Origin: Aquila chrysaetos chrysaetos
Lineage: Eukaryota; Chordata; Aves; Accipitriformes; Accipitridae
Length of the DNA: 64,000 bases
NCBI RefSeq assembly: GCF_900496995.4
Contig: NC_044009.1
Location: 53,909,005 to 53,973,004 of the forward strand
Direction: 5' to 3'
Shown here: piece after piece, positions 1 through 13,713 of the stretch
Layout: every line of letters begins with the position of its first letter
Numbering within the stretch: the stretch's first letter is position 1
Notes under the pieces: model-generated
The model's input: the letters and a program-made list of their open reading frames with translations, nothing else
Told to the model about the DNA's origin: nothing
Database searches by the model: none
Made by a program: the position numbers and the translations under genes

Positions 1-1678
1 TTGGACTTTGGAATGCATTGGAAGAGGATAACTCTTCACTGAGCTTGCTCCACCAGCTGCATGCAGTTTCCACCACTGCTGACCTATGGCAGCCTTGCTG
101 TGCTGTGCTCTGCAGTCAAAGAGCCTTTAGAAGGGAACTATGGTTTTTTGTTTTTGGTTTTTGGTGTTTTTTTTGTTTTGTTTTGTTTTTTATTGTAATT
201 GCAACACATTGAATTAGATTTCAGCACCCGTGCTTTCTGGAGGCTACTGTTTTTCACATTCTAGCACAGCTTCAGCACTAGGCAGCAGCAGTGTTGCTGG
301 GGCCTCCTTCCTGACAGTGTACCAGAGCTCCATTCCCTAGCAAGTGACATGAAGGATGTGCGCTGGTTTATGCTGTCTGGTTATGTTCTCACACTGTAGT
401 CAGCATAGCCCAGAATCAATCTGTGAATTTCAGGATCTCATGTCTTGGAAGGCTTATACAGCAGAAAACTGTATATGAGGTAGAAATCAAAATATGCATG
501 TTCTTGAACCCAGGTGCAGTTTCTAACAATTGAGCCTACTTTCAAGAGACCCTCAGAAACAGCCCTTTAATACATTAAAATGTAAGAAACCATGGTGTAC
601 TCCACTACTGCAAGTTTTCCACAGAAAGCGAGTCAGATGCCTACCTTAATAGAGTAGTTTCTAGGTTTTCATCAGGTCTTCAGCAGCAGAGATGAGCCAC
701 AAACCATGGCCTCCCCAGGGAAAGAGCTCTGATCCACTCTTTTGAATGGTTGGTTTTCTGTCAGGTTTCCTCCCTGAAAGGTCAAGCAAGTGACAGTGCT
801 GAACTTGGGGGAGCGGTACAATTTTATAGCTGGAAGGAAGGAAGAATGAGCACAAACTCCAGCAACAATTAGTCACTAACTTAGCTGTATGGTAAAGCTC
901 TGTCCTTAAGGGGAAAGAGGTTGTTGTTGATGGTCCTGGCAATTCTTCATAGTTTCTTCAAATCAGTACTACCTCAGCCAGTTCAGTTGATCTCTGTCCA
1001 GCAGCACAATCTTTTGTGTACACAGTGTCAGCTTTGTGAGAGCTTGCATTCTTGCAGCGGTTCACACTGTGCATCGTTGCTTGTGTATTTCTGGAAAAGG
1101 GACCCAGGGTTCTGCGGTTCCAGACAACCCAAGGTAACTTTTGAGAAGGTACAGAAATAGCTGCAAGTCCCACACAACTTTGCAAACTAAGCACTCTGTG
1201 AAATGGGCATAGTTTCCTTTCACAACTTTCCTGTTACTATAATATTTACCTCAATTCTATTCTGTATACAGTCCAAAAAGCACTTGTGCAAAACTTGCAG
1301 AGGTAGCGTATGATCATCCATGTTTAGCAGTGGACCTCCAAGCTGGTGCAGCTGCTGAAGAACTGTTAATAAACCTGCTACCTGTTTGGTTAACACTACC
1401 TGATGTGAGCAGTGGCAGTGGAATTCGTTGCAGTAAACTTGTCTAGGGTCTTAAAATCTGGATTAAAATGCCACGATTCAAAACCAAAATAAAGCATGAA
1501 AACATGCAGCTGGAGACAGAGGAGAAACAAAGTTCTTTGCCACTGGTAATGCCAGGGTTCCATGAATAGTTGGGCCCCACAACACCACAGAGTACAAAGC
1601 CATTCAGCAAGGAATGAGCAAATCATACTTTTCTCTTTCCCATCCAGAAATTTCATGTGCAGATTTTTCTTCTTCTTG

Positions 1679-1694
1679 CCCCCCCCCCCCCCCC
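1679..1694. repeat. poly-C run
   Basis: Sixteen consecutive C bases follow a pyrimidine-rich stretch. Such runs are prone to length polymorphism and sequencing error, so the exact count is uncertain. Confidence 0.8.
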
Positions 1695-4334
1695 ACTTTT
1701 AAACCCAATTAAGGGTTGCTGGCTTACCATATAAATTTCATGTATCCTCCGAATTAGGTAACAAAATAAAGCTTTCAAGAGTTACCACATAAGGGATTTT
1801 CCAGACAGAGCAATTATTTTACAATCCTGTTACAGTTGCTTAAGTTACATCAGTAATGTAACCAATTCAACACTGAACCTGTAACCAGTAGAAGCAAACC
1901 AATAAAACAAAACCCTTATAACACTAAAAGCTACTGAATTGGAGACAAGGTGGTTTTTAATTGTCCTCACGCTTTCATTGCGATCTATTGGAAAAAACAG
2001 ATTTGTCACCTGAAAATATCACCATAGATCCAAGTCCAGAAGGATTATGAATCAATATAAAAAATTTTGTATATCAGAACAGTTGATACACAATTGTTTT
2101 AATATTTTTCACAGAGGAGAAAAAGTTAGAGACAAGGAGATGTTAGGAGAAGTTTCCCATAAAACAACTTCTCTCAGTTAAGGAACATTGCTAGCCTGTC
2201 ATCCATGAAGAGCTGCTAAGGGTCAACAAACTCAGTCAGTCGCGGCTTACTTTTGATGAGCAGTGAGAAAGATGAAGCCAAAGTTCTGCTTACAGATTAC
2301 AGCTCTTCTAGTAACTCCAGCAACTGTTAATAAAGTGGCTGAAGAGCTAAACAGAATTATTTATCTTGCCTGCTTAATTTTTGCTGTTACAGAAGCTAAC
2401 CAATCTTGTCCAAGTTCAGTCCAGAAGTGGATAGAAGATTCTTTATTATGAAGAAAAGTGATGATTTGTAAGTGAAGTAGCTGGCATTTGATGCAGTTAG
2501 GTTTGATGTTTTTTTATGTTGCTGTAAAGTGGAATCTACTGGTGTTCTTGCACCAGGGCCCAAAGACTTCAAGCAGCATTACTGTGATAGGCATTGACCT
2601 TTAGAAATCAATAAAAATAAAACCTTGTATTTCATGAGGTGCTTACAGTCTGCAACAACAAAACTGTTGTAAATCTGAGAAATTCTAGTTAACAAGCTAT
2701 TAACTTGTAAATGTTTTATTAATTAATATAAATGTGATGTACTGCTACTGCACTATTTTCTGCATTCCATACGCCTTACCACATAATGGTAGAAAAACGC
2801 CAGTGACATTTTATATACATTAGTTTCATACTTTTGTGTTTCAGTAAGATCAATTATGATCTACTTCACTGTTCATTTCTACTGTATTTTATGTACTTTG
2901 CTGTTAGTTTTCAGCTGATGCTGCCATTTGTAAATGAAAGAGCACTGTGCTTGTGCTCTTACAATGCTAGTTGTTCTCCATACCTTAGTATAGGAGATGA
3001 AGCTTAGTGCATTTATTAATCTGTGAGTGGATTTTTAAATATAATTTATTTTAATTATATAGAAGGCCATCAGTTTGAATGCTTGAGTATGTTACTCCTG
3101 AGTAATTTCCAGCAATTTTATAGAGAACTTTTTTTTGGAGGTGGTGGATGGTGTTAAAAATCATGGCACTATTTTTTCCATATTTATGCTAGTTCTAGTG
3201 CTTTCATTGTTGTATTTGGAAAGTTTAGATAGAAACTTGTATTTGTTTCCTTACAAGCTGATAAACCTGGATTGCTGTATTTTGTGGGTTTTTATGAGAG
3301 GATATTTCGGGTCTCAATTTCAGTCATCTTCAATGCCTGCTGTCAGAGTAGCATTATTAATTGCACATCTGAGATGGCATAAACTCATTACTGAAAAGCA
3401 TATATTGAACCTTTAAGAGATTTAATGAATTTGTACTAGGTAATCACGTAACCTTTTATTTCAGGATTTATAATTGCAATGGAGAAGATGTCAAATTGTC
3501 CGAAGTAATGATTCTTTTCAATTGTTTGCCTAAAGATACTGTTTTTAGAATAGGACTAGCAGAAGGAATGCTAAATGTATCAAAAGAAAATGTCCATATA
3601 TTTTTCTTGAGAGCTGTATGACACCAATGTGTTTCAACAGTAACAGAAGATATACTTCATATACATGGAAGTTCTTTATGTCAACGCAGTAGAAAAGCAA
3701 ATGCTAGTGTTGATTTGATTTACGCTGGAATAGAAATTAACAGATTGCCAAGATTTACAAAGAACAATAGCTTTGGGCATACGACCTTTCCAAGCTCAGA
3801 TTACAGTAGATATGTGCTATAAGAACACAGAGCTGTTCTTTATCCTTCTATAACTACAATTGATTATAGGCCAAATCTTGACCCTTGCAGATCTAAATTA
3901 GCACTGTTTTCCATATATTACAGCACCACGTGAGCACTGTTTCACAGCTGTTGTCAGGTCATGGGTTCCAGTAATACTCTCTTGAGGCCAGTGTAGTAGG
4001 CTTGTGCATAATCACAGATCCATCTGCCTACACATACTTCGCTTGCTTCCATTCCACCCCAGAGCATTATGTGCATGCAGCAAGCAGCATATAGAAACAG
4101 ACTGTTACTATTTAGTGTGTTGAAAAAACAGTTCTTCATCAATAATTTCTCCCTAGTTGAAAGCACCCCATTGAAAATTATGAATATTCAATTGATTTTC
4201 CAGTATTTCTATGACCTATCTACATGCAGTAGGATTTGATTAAAAACAATTGCAATCGTTTTAACAATGCAATAACATTAAGTTTTGTGTTTATAGATTC
4301 CAAACTACCTGTTTTCACTAGATGTTCCAGTTCT

Positions 4335-4337
<3 letters not shown>

Positions 4338-4368
<31 letters not shown>
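4338..4368. repeat. poly-T run (31 T)
   Basis: Uninterrupted T homopolymer inside the PKP4 intron. It could be the tail of an inverted retroposed copy, but no recognisable element body is seen next to it. Confidence 0.85.
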
Positions 4369-4370
<2 letters not shown>

Positions 4371-5942
4371 TCTACTGCATATCACCTTGTCCGGATCACT
4401 TTTCCAGGACAAAATTTGATCCTTGCTGCCTAAGTGTTGAGGTCTTTTTTTGTTTCTACATAATTTTTTGGTACATAGTGTGAGTTAATTCAAGCGTATG
4501 TCATCCTCACAGAAGTTCATCCAACTTGTCTTCTCTATATACAGCTAGATAAGCTGTTTAGTGTCTACTGGTGTTACAGGGAGTATCATAGCTGCCATGC
4601 AGAGTTTGATCTCAACCTAACTGGCAGACATTTCCTCATCACAGATCTTTGAACCTCCAGATATGTTCTGAGTGATACAAAACCATGAAGACTGAAAAGA
4701 GGAACTGTATTACTCCAGCGTCTTGTCTTTTTTCCTTTTAATAGTAATTTCCTTCTTGGGAGGAATCTCTTTCTCTCTTATTCTATAAATATTTTTTGAA
4801 TCCTTAGGAAAAAAACCGAGAAAATGACCCCCCAAAACCTCAGTCACTGAAACTTAGTGGTTTAGATTTGTCTGTTTCTGTTCTGTTACAGTTTGTAGAA
4901 ATTGCAAGTGCTTTTAAAGTGTCTTCTACATGAGGAAGGAACATCATCAATTTCTATTATTAAAGATGTCCTGGAACAGTTTGACCAGCATCTTAGAGAC
5001 AGAGACCCAGGACCTTTAGAACAAAAAGCTGATTCTTTCAAATTTTCAGGAGAAAACTGTTAAACCAAACTCTATCTACTGCACTGTTAGGTATATGTGT
5101 TTCTTTAGTTTGGTTCATCTCTGCTCCTTTTAAGCACTTACTTCTATAGTCAGTTCCTCAGAAAAGTCTTCCAGATGATCCTATTTTCTTTTTTTTGCCA
5201 GACTAGCATTCATGTTAGATAGTCAAGATCATCTGGCTTTAACCAAAGCTTGTCAGGTTCAAGGATGGGATCTAAATTATTTAAGATTTCTTCTCTCTTT
5301 ATTTTCTAAGTAGTAGGGGTTTCAGTCTAGAAAACCAGAAGTTTATGGGCAAGGCTTTTCTTTTTTTTTCATTTGCAAGTGTTAATGTATGTCCCAAATC
5401 TATGTGGAAAATATCCTCAAAACACCTACCTGTACTATTTCTAGTTGCCATCATTTTTAGAGAACAGAGTACCTTGGCTTTCCTCACCCTGTCTGCACCC
5501 ATTAACTTCAAACATGAGATCTGTTGTGAAGTTGATGGTGTTGAAATGGAACTCTGTTCTGCATCCATAAGGCAAACCTCAAATACCTTGTCCTTGTATC
5601 ACTAGTCCTCAACTTCATTCATGGTATTGTGTCTGGAGGGTTATGTTTCGTAAATGGGAGGCAATAACAAGGTTATTGTTACTTCCACGTACTTTTATCA
5701 GCTACCGCTAGCTGTTCCTGTCCCTTGTTGCGTCTTCTGAGGTCCAAAACAACTCAAAGCCCTGTAATACCAATGGCTGGATCCTCTGTCAGCTATTATT
5801 GTTATGCCAAGGAAGATGACAGATGGGGTCAAAGAACAATCCCTCTGATCTGCTTTAGGAGGCTGTATAATTCAATATTTTTGACTGGTTTAAGTGTTTG
5901 TCCTTTGAGACCCCTTTTAGGCAGGACTTGGGTCTTCTGTTT

Positions 5943-6062
5943 CCATAGAATCACAGAGTAGGTGAGGTTGGAAGGGACTGCTGGAGGTCATCTTTTCCCC
6001 CCACCCCCTGGCAGAAACAGGGTCACACAGAGCAGGTTGCCCAGGACCACATCTGTTGTTCT
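5943..6062 (-). mobile_element. CR1 LINE 3'-end fragment
   Basis: The + strand carries the reverse complement of the well-known 3' end of avian CR1 elements: a block reading ATAGAATCACAGAG, then GAGGTTGGAAGGGAC, then CTGGAGGTCATC, a C-rich stretch, and GGGTCAC followed by AGAGCAGGTTGCCCAGGA. The element is therefore on the minus strand, truncated at its 5' end, and divergent (the usual two-base 8-mer tail is not intact). CR1 is the dominant retroposon of birds and other sauropsids, so this supports the organism assignment. Confidence 0.85.
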
Positions 6063-9000
6063 ACCTGTGTGACAAGTATTTGTCTAACACCCTGATCTGT
6101 GGTGGTACATCAATTCTAAAAAATTGTTTCAGGATGGGATAGGAGAAAGGTGGAGGGGGCTCTAAAATACCTTCAGTGAGTAACTTCTGCTAGCTCACTT
6201 AAAGGACTCATCTGACTCTGTCAGTACTCCAGTGTATAGTCCCTAAATTTTGCTAACTTTAAGATCTGGTGCACAAACCTATACACTTCCCATCAAGATT
6301 CTTTTAATAAAGCTATTAGGATTTTTTTATATTGACTTTGTTGGGACCCGATCTTATAGAAGATGTGTATCTACATCTTTAAATTCAAATTATACCTCTG
6401 AATAACCTGTTGAGCATTTTTATTCTGCTTTCATCTTCCCACATGATCTTGAATGTTTTTCTTCTTTTTTCCTCTCCCATTCAGCCTTTTTAGAGGAAAA
6501 CATATCCTGGCTCATCAAAGTAGTTTACATAGCTTGATATGAGTGCTTGTATTTTATTATATCTTGTATGTACGTCTCAGCTATTGAAAAGCATTTTATC
6601 TACAGTTTAAATCAGGGTTATGTGTTTTATTATTTTTTAATACTTATTCTAGAATATTTCATTCAAGAGCCAGACATCTAGGGATTTTCTGTACTAGGTA
6701 ATAGTAGAATTGTTTTTTTGAGAAGACAGACATTTTCCTTAAATGTTGTTTTCATTTTTATTCTTATGATCTAATCAATTTAAATGACTGGCTAAAACTT
6801 TGGAGATGGGTATTTGTGTTTGTTAAAGGTTTGTGTTCCTTGTCACTTCAGAAGCAAACATCAAGGTAAATTCTCTGTCTTGTCTAAAATAAATTTCATG
6901 ACAAAAATGTCCAACCATTGCTAATACCAAAGCAGTTTTGTCAATGACAGCAACTGCAAATTTTCATGTAGATAAGGCTCTCAACTTTATCATGCTACTT
7001 ATTTTAATTTCCTGAGTAGGATTCTTTTCAGCAATGTTCACATAGTCATCTCTGAGAGCTGTAAGGGTCAGAATTTCAGGCAAAAATAGGGTAGGCAATC
7101 CCTGATCAAAAAAAAGACCCACTTTTCATTAGAACTACAGAAGCTTTTTCATATGGCATTTTAAACTCTCTTGCTAAGCTTACAGATTTCCCCCCCCTCC
7201 CCCCACCCCGGTGCTGTTACTGCTACTTCCTCCATTAAGAATTATCCATGCTTAGTAATGCTGATATGTTTTGAACTTTAGCTTTCTCTTCTCAGGTTTT
7301 CCTCACCTTTAGGCAATGTCAAGCACTAATAGCAGTTTCTGATTTTTCTGCTGTATTTCATAGTACATTCACAGACTAAGCAAGAAACATGAGGCCAGCT
7401 GAAGCAATCAGTTGAATTATACACAAACTAAAGTGTAACATGAGTAGCAAGGAGAAGTTTCTCTCCTTCCAAACCCAGGGATGCTAAGGGACAGTAGAGA
7501 TCTGCTTAGGTAGGTTAAATGAAATGGACTTAGAACTCCTGTTGCTACACAGTTGTTTGTGAATGGAATGTTCACCAGTCTTCCAGAATGATGGAAGCTG
7601 CAGCTAATAGCTGTTGAAAAATAACTTTTTGGAAATTCATCCTCTACCTACAGCTTCAAACTGTCTCTTTGGACTTTGGCTGATGATTCTTTAACAGTTA
7701 AATATTTGTTTTTAAGTGTACCTCCACAACAAGGAATAAAAAGGCACTGTTATTTAAATGACATACAAAATTATACTGTAATCCCAGAAGTCTCGTAGAC
7801 CTTACCTTAATACAGCATTCTACCAGCTCATACCACCATTTTCCTTATATTTGAATGGAAACTTCCCAAATTATAACTGCCTTTGCCTTCAGGGTTTGTT
7901 TCTAATAAGCACTAAATTTGGTCCCAATTATCTTAAAATAAGCGCGCTACAAATAATCAGATTGTATTATCACTTTTAACATGAAGACTGAAGGGCTGTG
8001 TAATACACAGTTCTACTTTGTCAAATAAATAGCTGAAGACTTCTCCCAAATTAAGAAACAGAGTGTCCTGGTGAGGCCTTTTGCCTTCACATAATGAACA
8101 CGGGTAATAAATCATTAATCATTTAATCAAACTACCTCCTTGAGAGTCCAGCTTCTGGGCAAGTTTTGACATAGTTGCTCAGTGGAACTCTTGTGATCTG
8201 TTCTTCAAACACTCCTAGGCTAACCCTCGTAGACAAGTTAATATTTGCGAAAGTTTAACAGGCTTCCTGGAGGGCTCGAGTTTAGGGTGGTCCTCTAGCT
8301 GGTCTTTTCAGTCTGTGCCATTGTGCCCACTTGTGACAAAAAGATGCTGCTGGCTATTCTCTTCCAATTTCTTGGCAAGCATCTGAGTTACAGTGTTCCT
8401 CTGAAGGCAGGGTAAGGTGGTGTATGCCACATCCCTTACGGGTCTAGCGGGTGCTGCTGCAGCTAACTGCACAGGTCCAGCAATGCCGGGGTATGGAGTA
8501 TATCATCTTTTGTTGCCTTGGCATTTCAAACAGCCCCCAGCTGCCCCAGCTTTTTCACAAGCTATAGGTTAGCTAGTAAATATTTAGACGTAGTCATACT
8601 TTGCAAGGCTGAGAGATTTACCTCTGTGAATAACCATACAGTACTATTCTCAAAAGCTAGGTCACGTAGAATTGAGCATGCTATTTTCCTGTATGCGTTA
8701 GGTAACTAATAGTAGTCTGAAAATCAAAATAGAATTTTTCTCTTGCATAACTTGCTTTAACAACAAATGTTTGGGGGGCAGGGAGGAGGTTCAGGTGAGA
8801 TCTGATTTCTAGTTTTGCATCACAAATTGCATGAAATAATGGTTTTAAAAACTTAAAGTTATAGGCCAGTGAAGCATTTAGATTTCTCACTGTTAGTTAC
8901 CCATGAAGTACTTTTCTTTAGTGAGGGCATACAGTCACAGAAGAGATTTATGGTATGAAATTGGATATGTATTTGAAATAGCTTGGTTTATGTAATCAAA

Positions 9001-12000
9001 CTGTTAAACCTGAAGAGTAAGTAAACTTCAGCTTATCTTGAGTGTGTAAATGTAATACAGTACAAAGTTTGGTGAAGCCATAAACAATTTTTGAGAATCA
9101 CTCAAAGCTTTTATGAAAAAACCCTACACAACAACTTTAAAGAGCACTTTTTTTAAAGATATTTATTTTTTATTTCCCGGTTTGTAATCAATTCTCTTTT
9201 GTTACTGGAAGTCTTCCTGTAGAGGAGCAATACTTCCAATTTAAATACTGTCAATTTAAATACTTTAACTACTTTAAATAATATTTGCAATGTGGCTCTA
9301 AAAGGGGTCTGTGATGGTGTTAAAAGTATCAAGAATCTCTGAACACTTTAACAGTGAAGTATCCGTTGTACATTTTTCCTCTGTAGTTCCTCAGGATTAT
9401 CAGACCATGAATGAGACAGTCTGCTTTTTGCTGTTTACAAATTAATTTATTATTTTGTTCTATGTCAAACTATTAGAAGGAAATTTATAGCAGGCAATTT
9501 GAAAAGTAACCAGACAGTAGGTACTAATAAGAAGTACAGTTATAGGCAAAAAAATTAAGCAGGTGTTCTGTCACACAGGAAGTCTAAAAATATCACTGAG
9601 TGGGCGAGGTAGGGTTCCAGCAGAATAAAGGTGGTGTGGTCAGAAAGTCTGTGTTCTGCTGTAGCAGCGCTCTGTATGTACCTATTCCTATCTGCTACCT
9701 CATGACTAGTGACAGGAAAGTTCAAACATTCTGTCCTTCAGAGGTGCCAGAAACCCATTCGGTTCTGTAAGGAGGTAAGCTTACTGGTAAAAGCAAGTGC
9801 TTCTTGCGTTGGAAAAGGCTCACTTACTCCTGTAGATTAGCTGTTGAGTGCACAGAAAGGGGAGGAGAGCAGGAGAAACAAATCTAACAGGTAAGAGTTG
9901 GAGGTTTACCATCTTGTGCCAGGCTGGAAAAAATTAGATTTAAGAGCCTGGAGTTGAGAAGGGGAAAAGTGCACCTCTAAGATTGGCTGTCATATTTCTG
10001 TCGCCATTTGGTGAGGATCAGGAACTGCGGGAAGAGGATACCTGAACACCAAGATGAGTATAATAAACAGGTAGTATGACGAGTAAGAAAAAAGGCAGCA
10101 GCTGGGCATGTATTCTTTAAAATCTTCAAAAGTTTCCGCTGAGACAGACAGTAGGTTTGGTTTATTTGTTCTTGGTTCTTTTTCAGAAGACTGGATCAGG
10201 TGGGAAGAGGTTGTTGATGGCAAGATGTAGCAGGCAGGGGAAGGAGTGAGAGTCACAGCAGGCTCTGCTGCTCATGCAGTGTCCATGACATAGCTAAGAG
10301 GAACAAGAAGCAGACAGTGCAGGCACAGTGCAATGTTTGCTTCCTGTATGGACATCCACGGACAGTGTGTTGGTTTGTTTGGGGTTTTTTTTTTTTAAAA
10401 AAGCTTTTGAGGGTCTTGGCATATGGTAACACCTGGGGAAGCAGATTACTTGAACACAACGGTTTATGACTTCCAGACGGTGACAGGAGTCTCTATTGCA
10501 AGAGTCCTTGCAACGGTGTCTTCAGCTGCATCAGCTGAGACTCCCCAAACTGCTGTTCTGCTGAATTCTTACATCCACCTGTCGCATGGTCCTCTGAGAT
10601 CTCTCCAGCGTATGTGTGATCCATTGCTATTGATCATTGTAAGATAGCTAGGAGATGTTTTGTATGTAGTTCAATCATATTCAGAAAACTGTCTTACATG
10701 ACTGTTTTTGCAGATGCTGTTTCGGTGGACTATTTCCAAGTGTCTTTTATATACCATTTAGCCAACTCTGTAACAGGAGAAGCATAGGGCAGTCTCTGGA
10801 CTTCTTATTTTTGTGTGTCTGTATTAAAAACTTTTGCTGTCTTATAAACTTCTGATTTTGTTAATTCTTGTAACATTTACTGTCTTGTACCCCCCTAACT
10901 TATTTCTGAGGAAACTAGATGTTCAAGATCTAGTCAAACTGAAGACCGTATGGTTTATAGTAGCCATTTTATTGGGCTATTGTGGAAATGCTGTTTAATG
11001 TTTTTTGCTGAGTGTACATAGCTATATTGCTTTACAATTAGTAAAATACTGTATGTCAGGAAAATACGTAGAGTAAGATGAGTACCTGGTGAGAATTTAG
11101 ATGGAACTTTAAGCTGTGTTTCATGATGAAAAAGATGATTAAATGCCATATTTAGCATATTACTTGCATATACAGTTCTGCTGATAATTTATGTCAGATC
11201 TCATACTTTTGTATCTGAATGTCATGTAGGAAGACTGCAGGGTAGAGAACTATGGAATTCTGCCTGAGGATAAAAGATTGATAGCAGTTTCATTTGGCTA
11301 ATAGGTGAACGTAAAATACTCTAGACTTCTTATTATAGCAAGAAACTATAGTTTCCAGGAAGAAAGCTTCTGTAGGATTTTTACATTAGCTCTTGTATGT
11401 TCAGCTCTGTGCTTAAGTATCTAATATCCCAGGCATACAATGCAAGAAAGCAGTAATATCAGTGCAGGCCATTCTTCCCGTGTTTATCACTGGAAAAAGA
11501 AAATGCAACCCAAAACTATACCCCCCCCTCCATTTTTCTTCTTGCAGTCCTCCTTTTTGGATACTGGCTTTCCAGGTTCTGCCTGATCTACAATCATGTC
11601 ACGTCACACACTTGGGACCTTTACTGAAAACTCTTTAATGGCTACCACCCATCTGCCAATCTACCTTCTTTGTCATTTTTTCAGAAATTTTTTCACAAGA
11701 CCTCATGTTTGCAAAACATTGATGATCTTTCAGCTATGACATCCATAGATTTGGTTTCTTCTGGCTTAATTTTTGCTCTTCTATTCTTATGACCTTTCTT
11801 TTAGCTGTTAACTTCTGCCTGCAAAGTTGTAGAGATTTCCAATGTAAACAGTCTCTAAGAATATTGCCACAGCTTTTCCATGTTCCTTTTTAAGAAGCAG
11901 TTTATAACTTTAATCTCCAAATTTCATATAAATCAGGATAATGATCTGTTTCTTCATGCTCCCAAACCTCTTTCTTACAGGCTTGTTGAAGACTCACCCT

Positions 12001-13529
12001 TTGGAGGTTAGATGTTCATGGCTTTTTTTGAATAGGATGAAGAGTTCAGAAAAAGGCCTTATCTCTTCTGATAAATATGCCTTCTCACCTCAGACTGCCG
12101 ACTGGTTAGAACTAATGAGGCAACAAATGCAAATACCACTAGGGATCAGGTTACACACTCACAGAGGGCATGCAGTTTCAATGGCATCTGTAAGGGGCAT
12201 TTTTATTTTTGAGATTTAGCTGCCCTTCCACTGCAGGCTCTACTGTTGTCTGAAGCACAAAGCATGACACATTCCTCTTAACAGAGCAGTGACAGTTCCA
12301 GTAGTGACCTCCTCCACATAACCTCTGTAAGTCAGGAGCGCAGTGCTGGTGGTCGCCCATAGCTGTAATGACCATATGAACAGTTACTGGAAGGAGGTTA
12401 CCAGCAGCTGCTTTCTTCGGAGATATTCTTTCTGTTCATGCAAACATTCACACCCTTCCTTCTACACTGGAATTCTCCTCTGGGAGGGGAACCCACCAGC
12501 TGTGTAGGGTGCCATTCCTGCCAGGCACGCTCGGGAAGCAGTGTCACTGGTACCCCACTCCATTCCAGCTGCAGTGACTGTGCGTGCACACCTGCAAATG
12601 TCCATATAGGTGACAGATGTCAGTAAAACTCTAGTTAATAGTAAATGGCTAAATGACTTTCATTTTTTGTTTTATATGAAGTTTTGTGCCGGATTAATCT
12701 GGCAAATCCATTAGTGACTGCTTTAGGAACAGAAGTGTCTGCTATGGCATGTTTATAGCAGCTTGCGCTGATTTGGCATGTTGCCTGGCATACTACCAAA
12801 AAAGACAGATTTTTCTTTCCATTACAGGTAGTCAGTATGAGATGGATCTTTAGACATCTAAGAAAGATATTAGCATCAGAGAGATATAGTGAGCTCAAGG
12901 CACGTATGGTCTCAGAAAGATGGAAAGGTGTTTTGCAAATGAGATGAGTTTGTGTGCTTGTAGGGAATATTCCTCTAGACTCCTGGAGTGCAGTGGGGAC
13001 TTCTCCTCTCCTATCAGGTAGCAGAATGAGCTGTACCTCAGGAAAGAAAGAAGGGAATGTCTCCTGTCAGTCAGTGTGTGTTTCTGCTGAGTATTTTTCT
13101 TTAAGAAAAGAGTATTTAATCACCGATATGCATGTTTTCCTTCTAGGTATTGTGGGAGACCTAGCTGCTGATCTGTAAGGGTTATTCTAATTATTATCTG
13201 GCATTCCAACTCTTTCGTCCAAGAGCTTATGCAGCAGCAAGACAGATAGAGAGAAGGCTGCTAAATACATCATAATCTGAAGTCTAGAGATATTTATTTC
13301 ATTCTGTAAAGTGAATCTTTTAATGGCAGCTTTGCTGACCACTTATTGACCAATAATGTTGGAATTAATATTAAAGTTACATTGCAGACTAATTATATTT
13401 CTTTTGGTTTTGCATAGGTAAATTATCTTTCTCCTATTTAAAGTGATGTCTTTTTAAGTTGTTAATGTTGCTTTATATTTGTTTGCTAAGTCTTTTCTGA
13501 CTTTACTGCAATGGAAATCTTTTCTTAAG

Positions 13530-13713
13530 GGGTTCTCTGGAACTTGTCTTCATGCGATGCAGTAAAGATGACAATCATTAGAGATGCTCTGTCAACACTA
13601 ACGAACACTGTGATAGTGCCACATTCTGGATGGAACAGTTCTTCCTTTGATGATGATCATAAAATTAAATTTCAGACTTCCCTAGTTCTGCGCAATACTA
13701 CAGGATGCCTGAG
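13530..13713 (+). CDS. PKP4: PKP4 exon A (armadillo)
   Basis: Acceptor TTTTCTTAAG, donor GAG/GTAATT. It starts with two bases that finish a glycine codon and ends two bases into an arginine codon. It encodes the delta-catenin signature [19 protein letters not shown] and continues to VPHSGWN and [12 protein letters not shown]. Confidence 0.93.

Larger units (their letters stand above)
1..13529 (+). other. PKP4: PKP4 intron (3' part)
   Basis: This is intron sequence upstream of the first PKP4 exon in the window. The exon at 13530 begins in the middle of a glycine codon, so the intron is phase 1 and the preceding armadillo exon must lie left of base 1. I looked for the expected upstream armadillo peptides and found none here. 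The stretch holds a 16-base C run (1679-1694), a 31-base T run (4338-4368), a CR1 fragment (5943-6062) and a C-rich patch near 7190-7210. Open frames here are short and unrecognised. Confidence 0.8.

Noticed and set aside
10423..10647. 74-codon + strand frame in the PKP4 intron
   Set aside because: Not recognised, no supporting splice sites; treated as chance.
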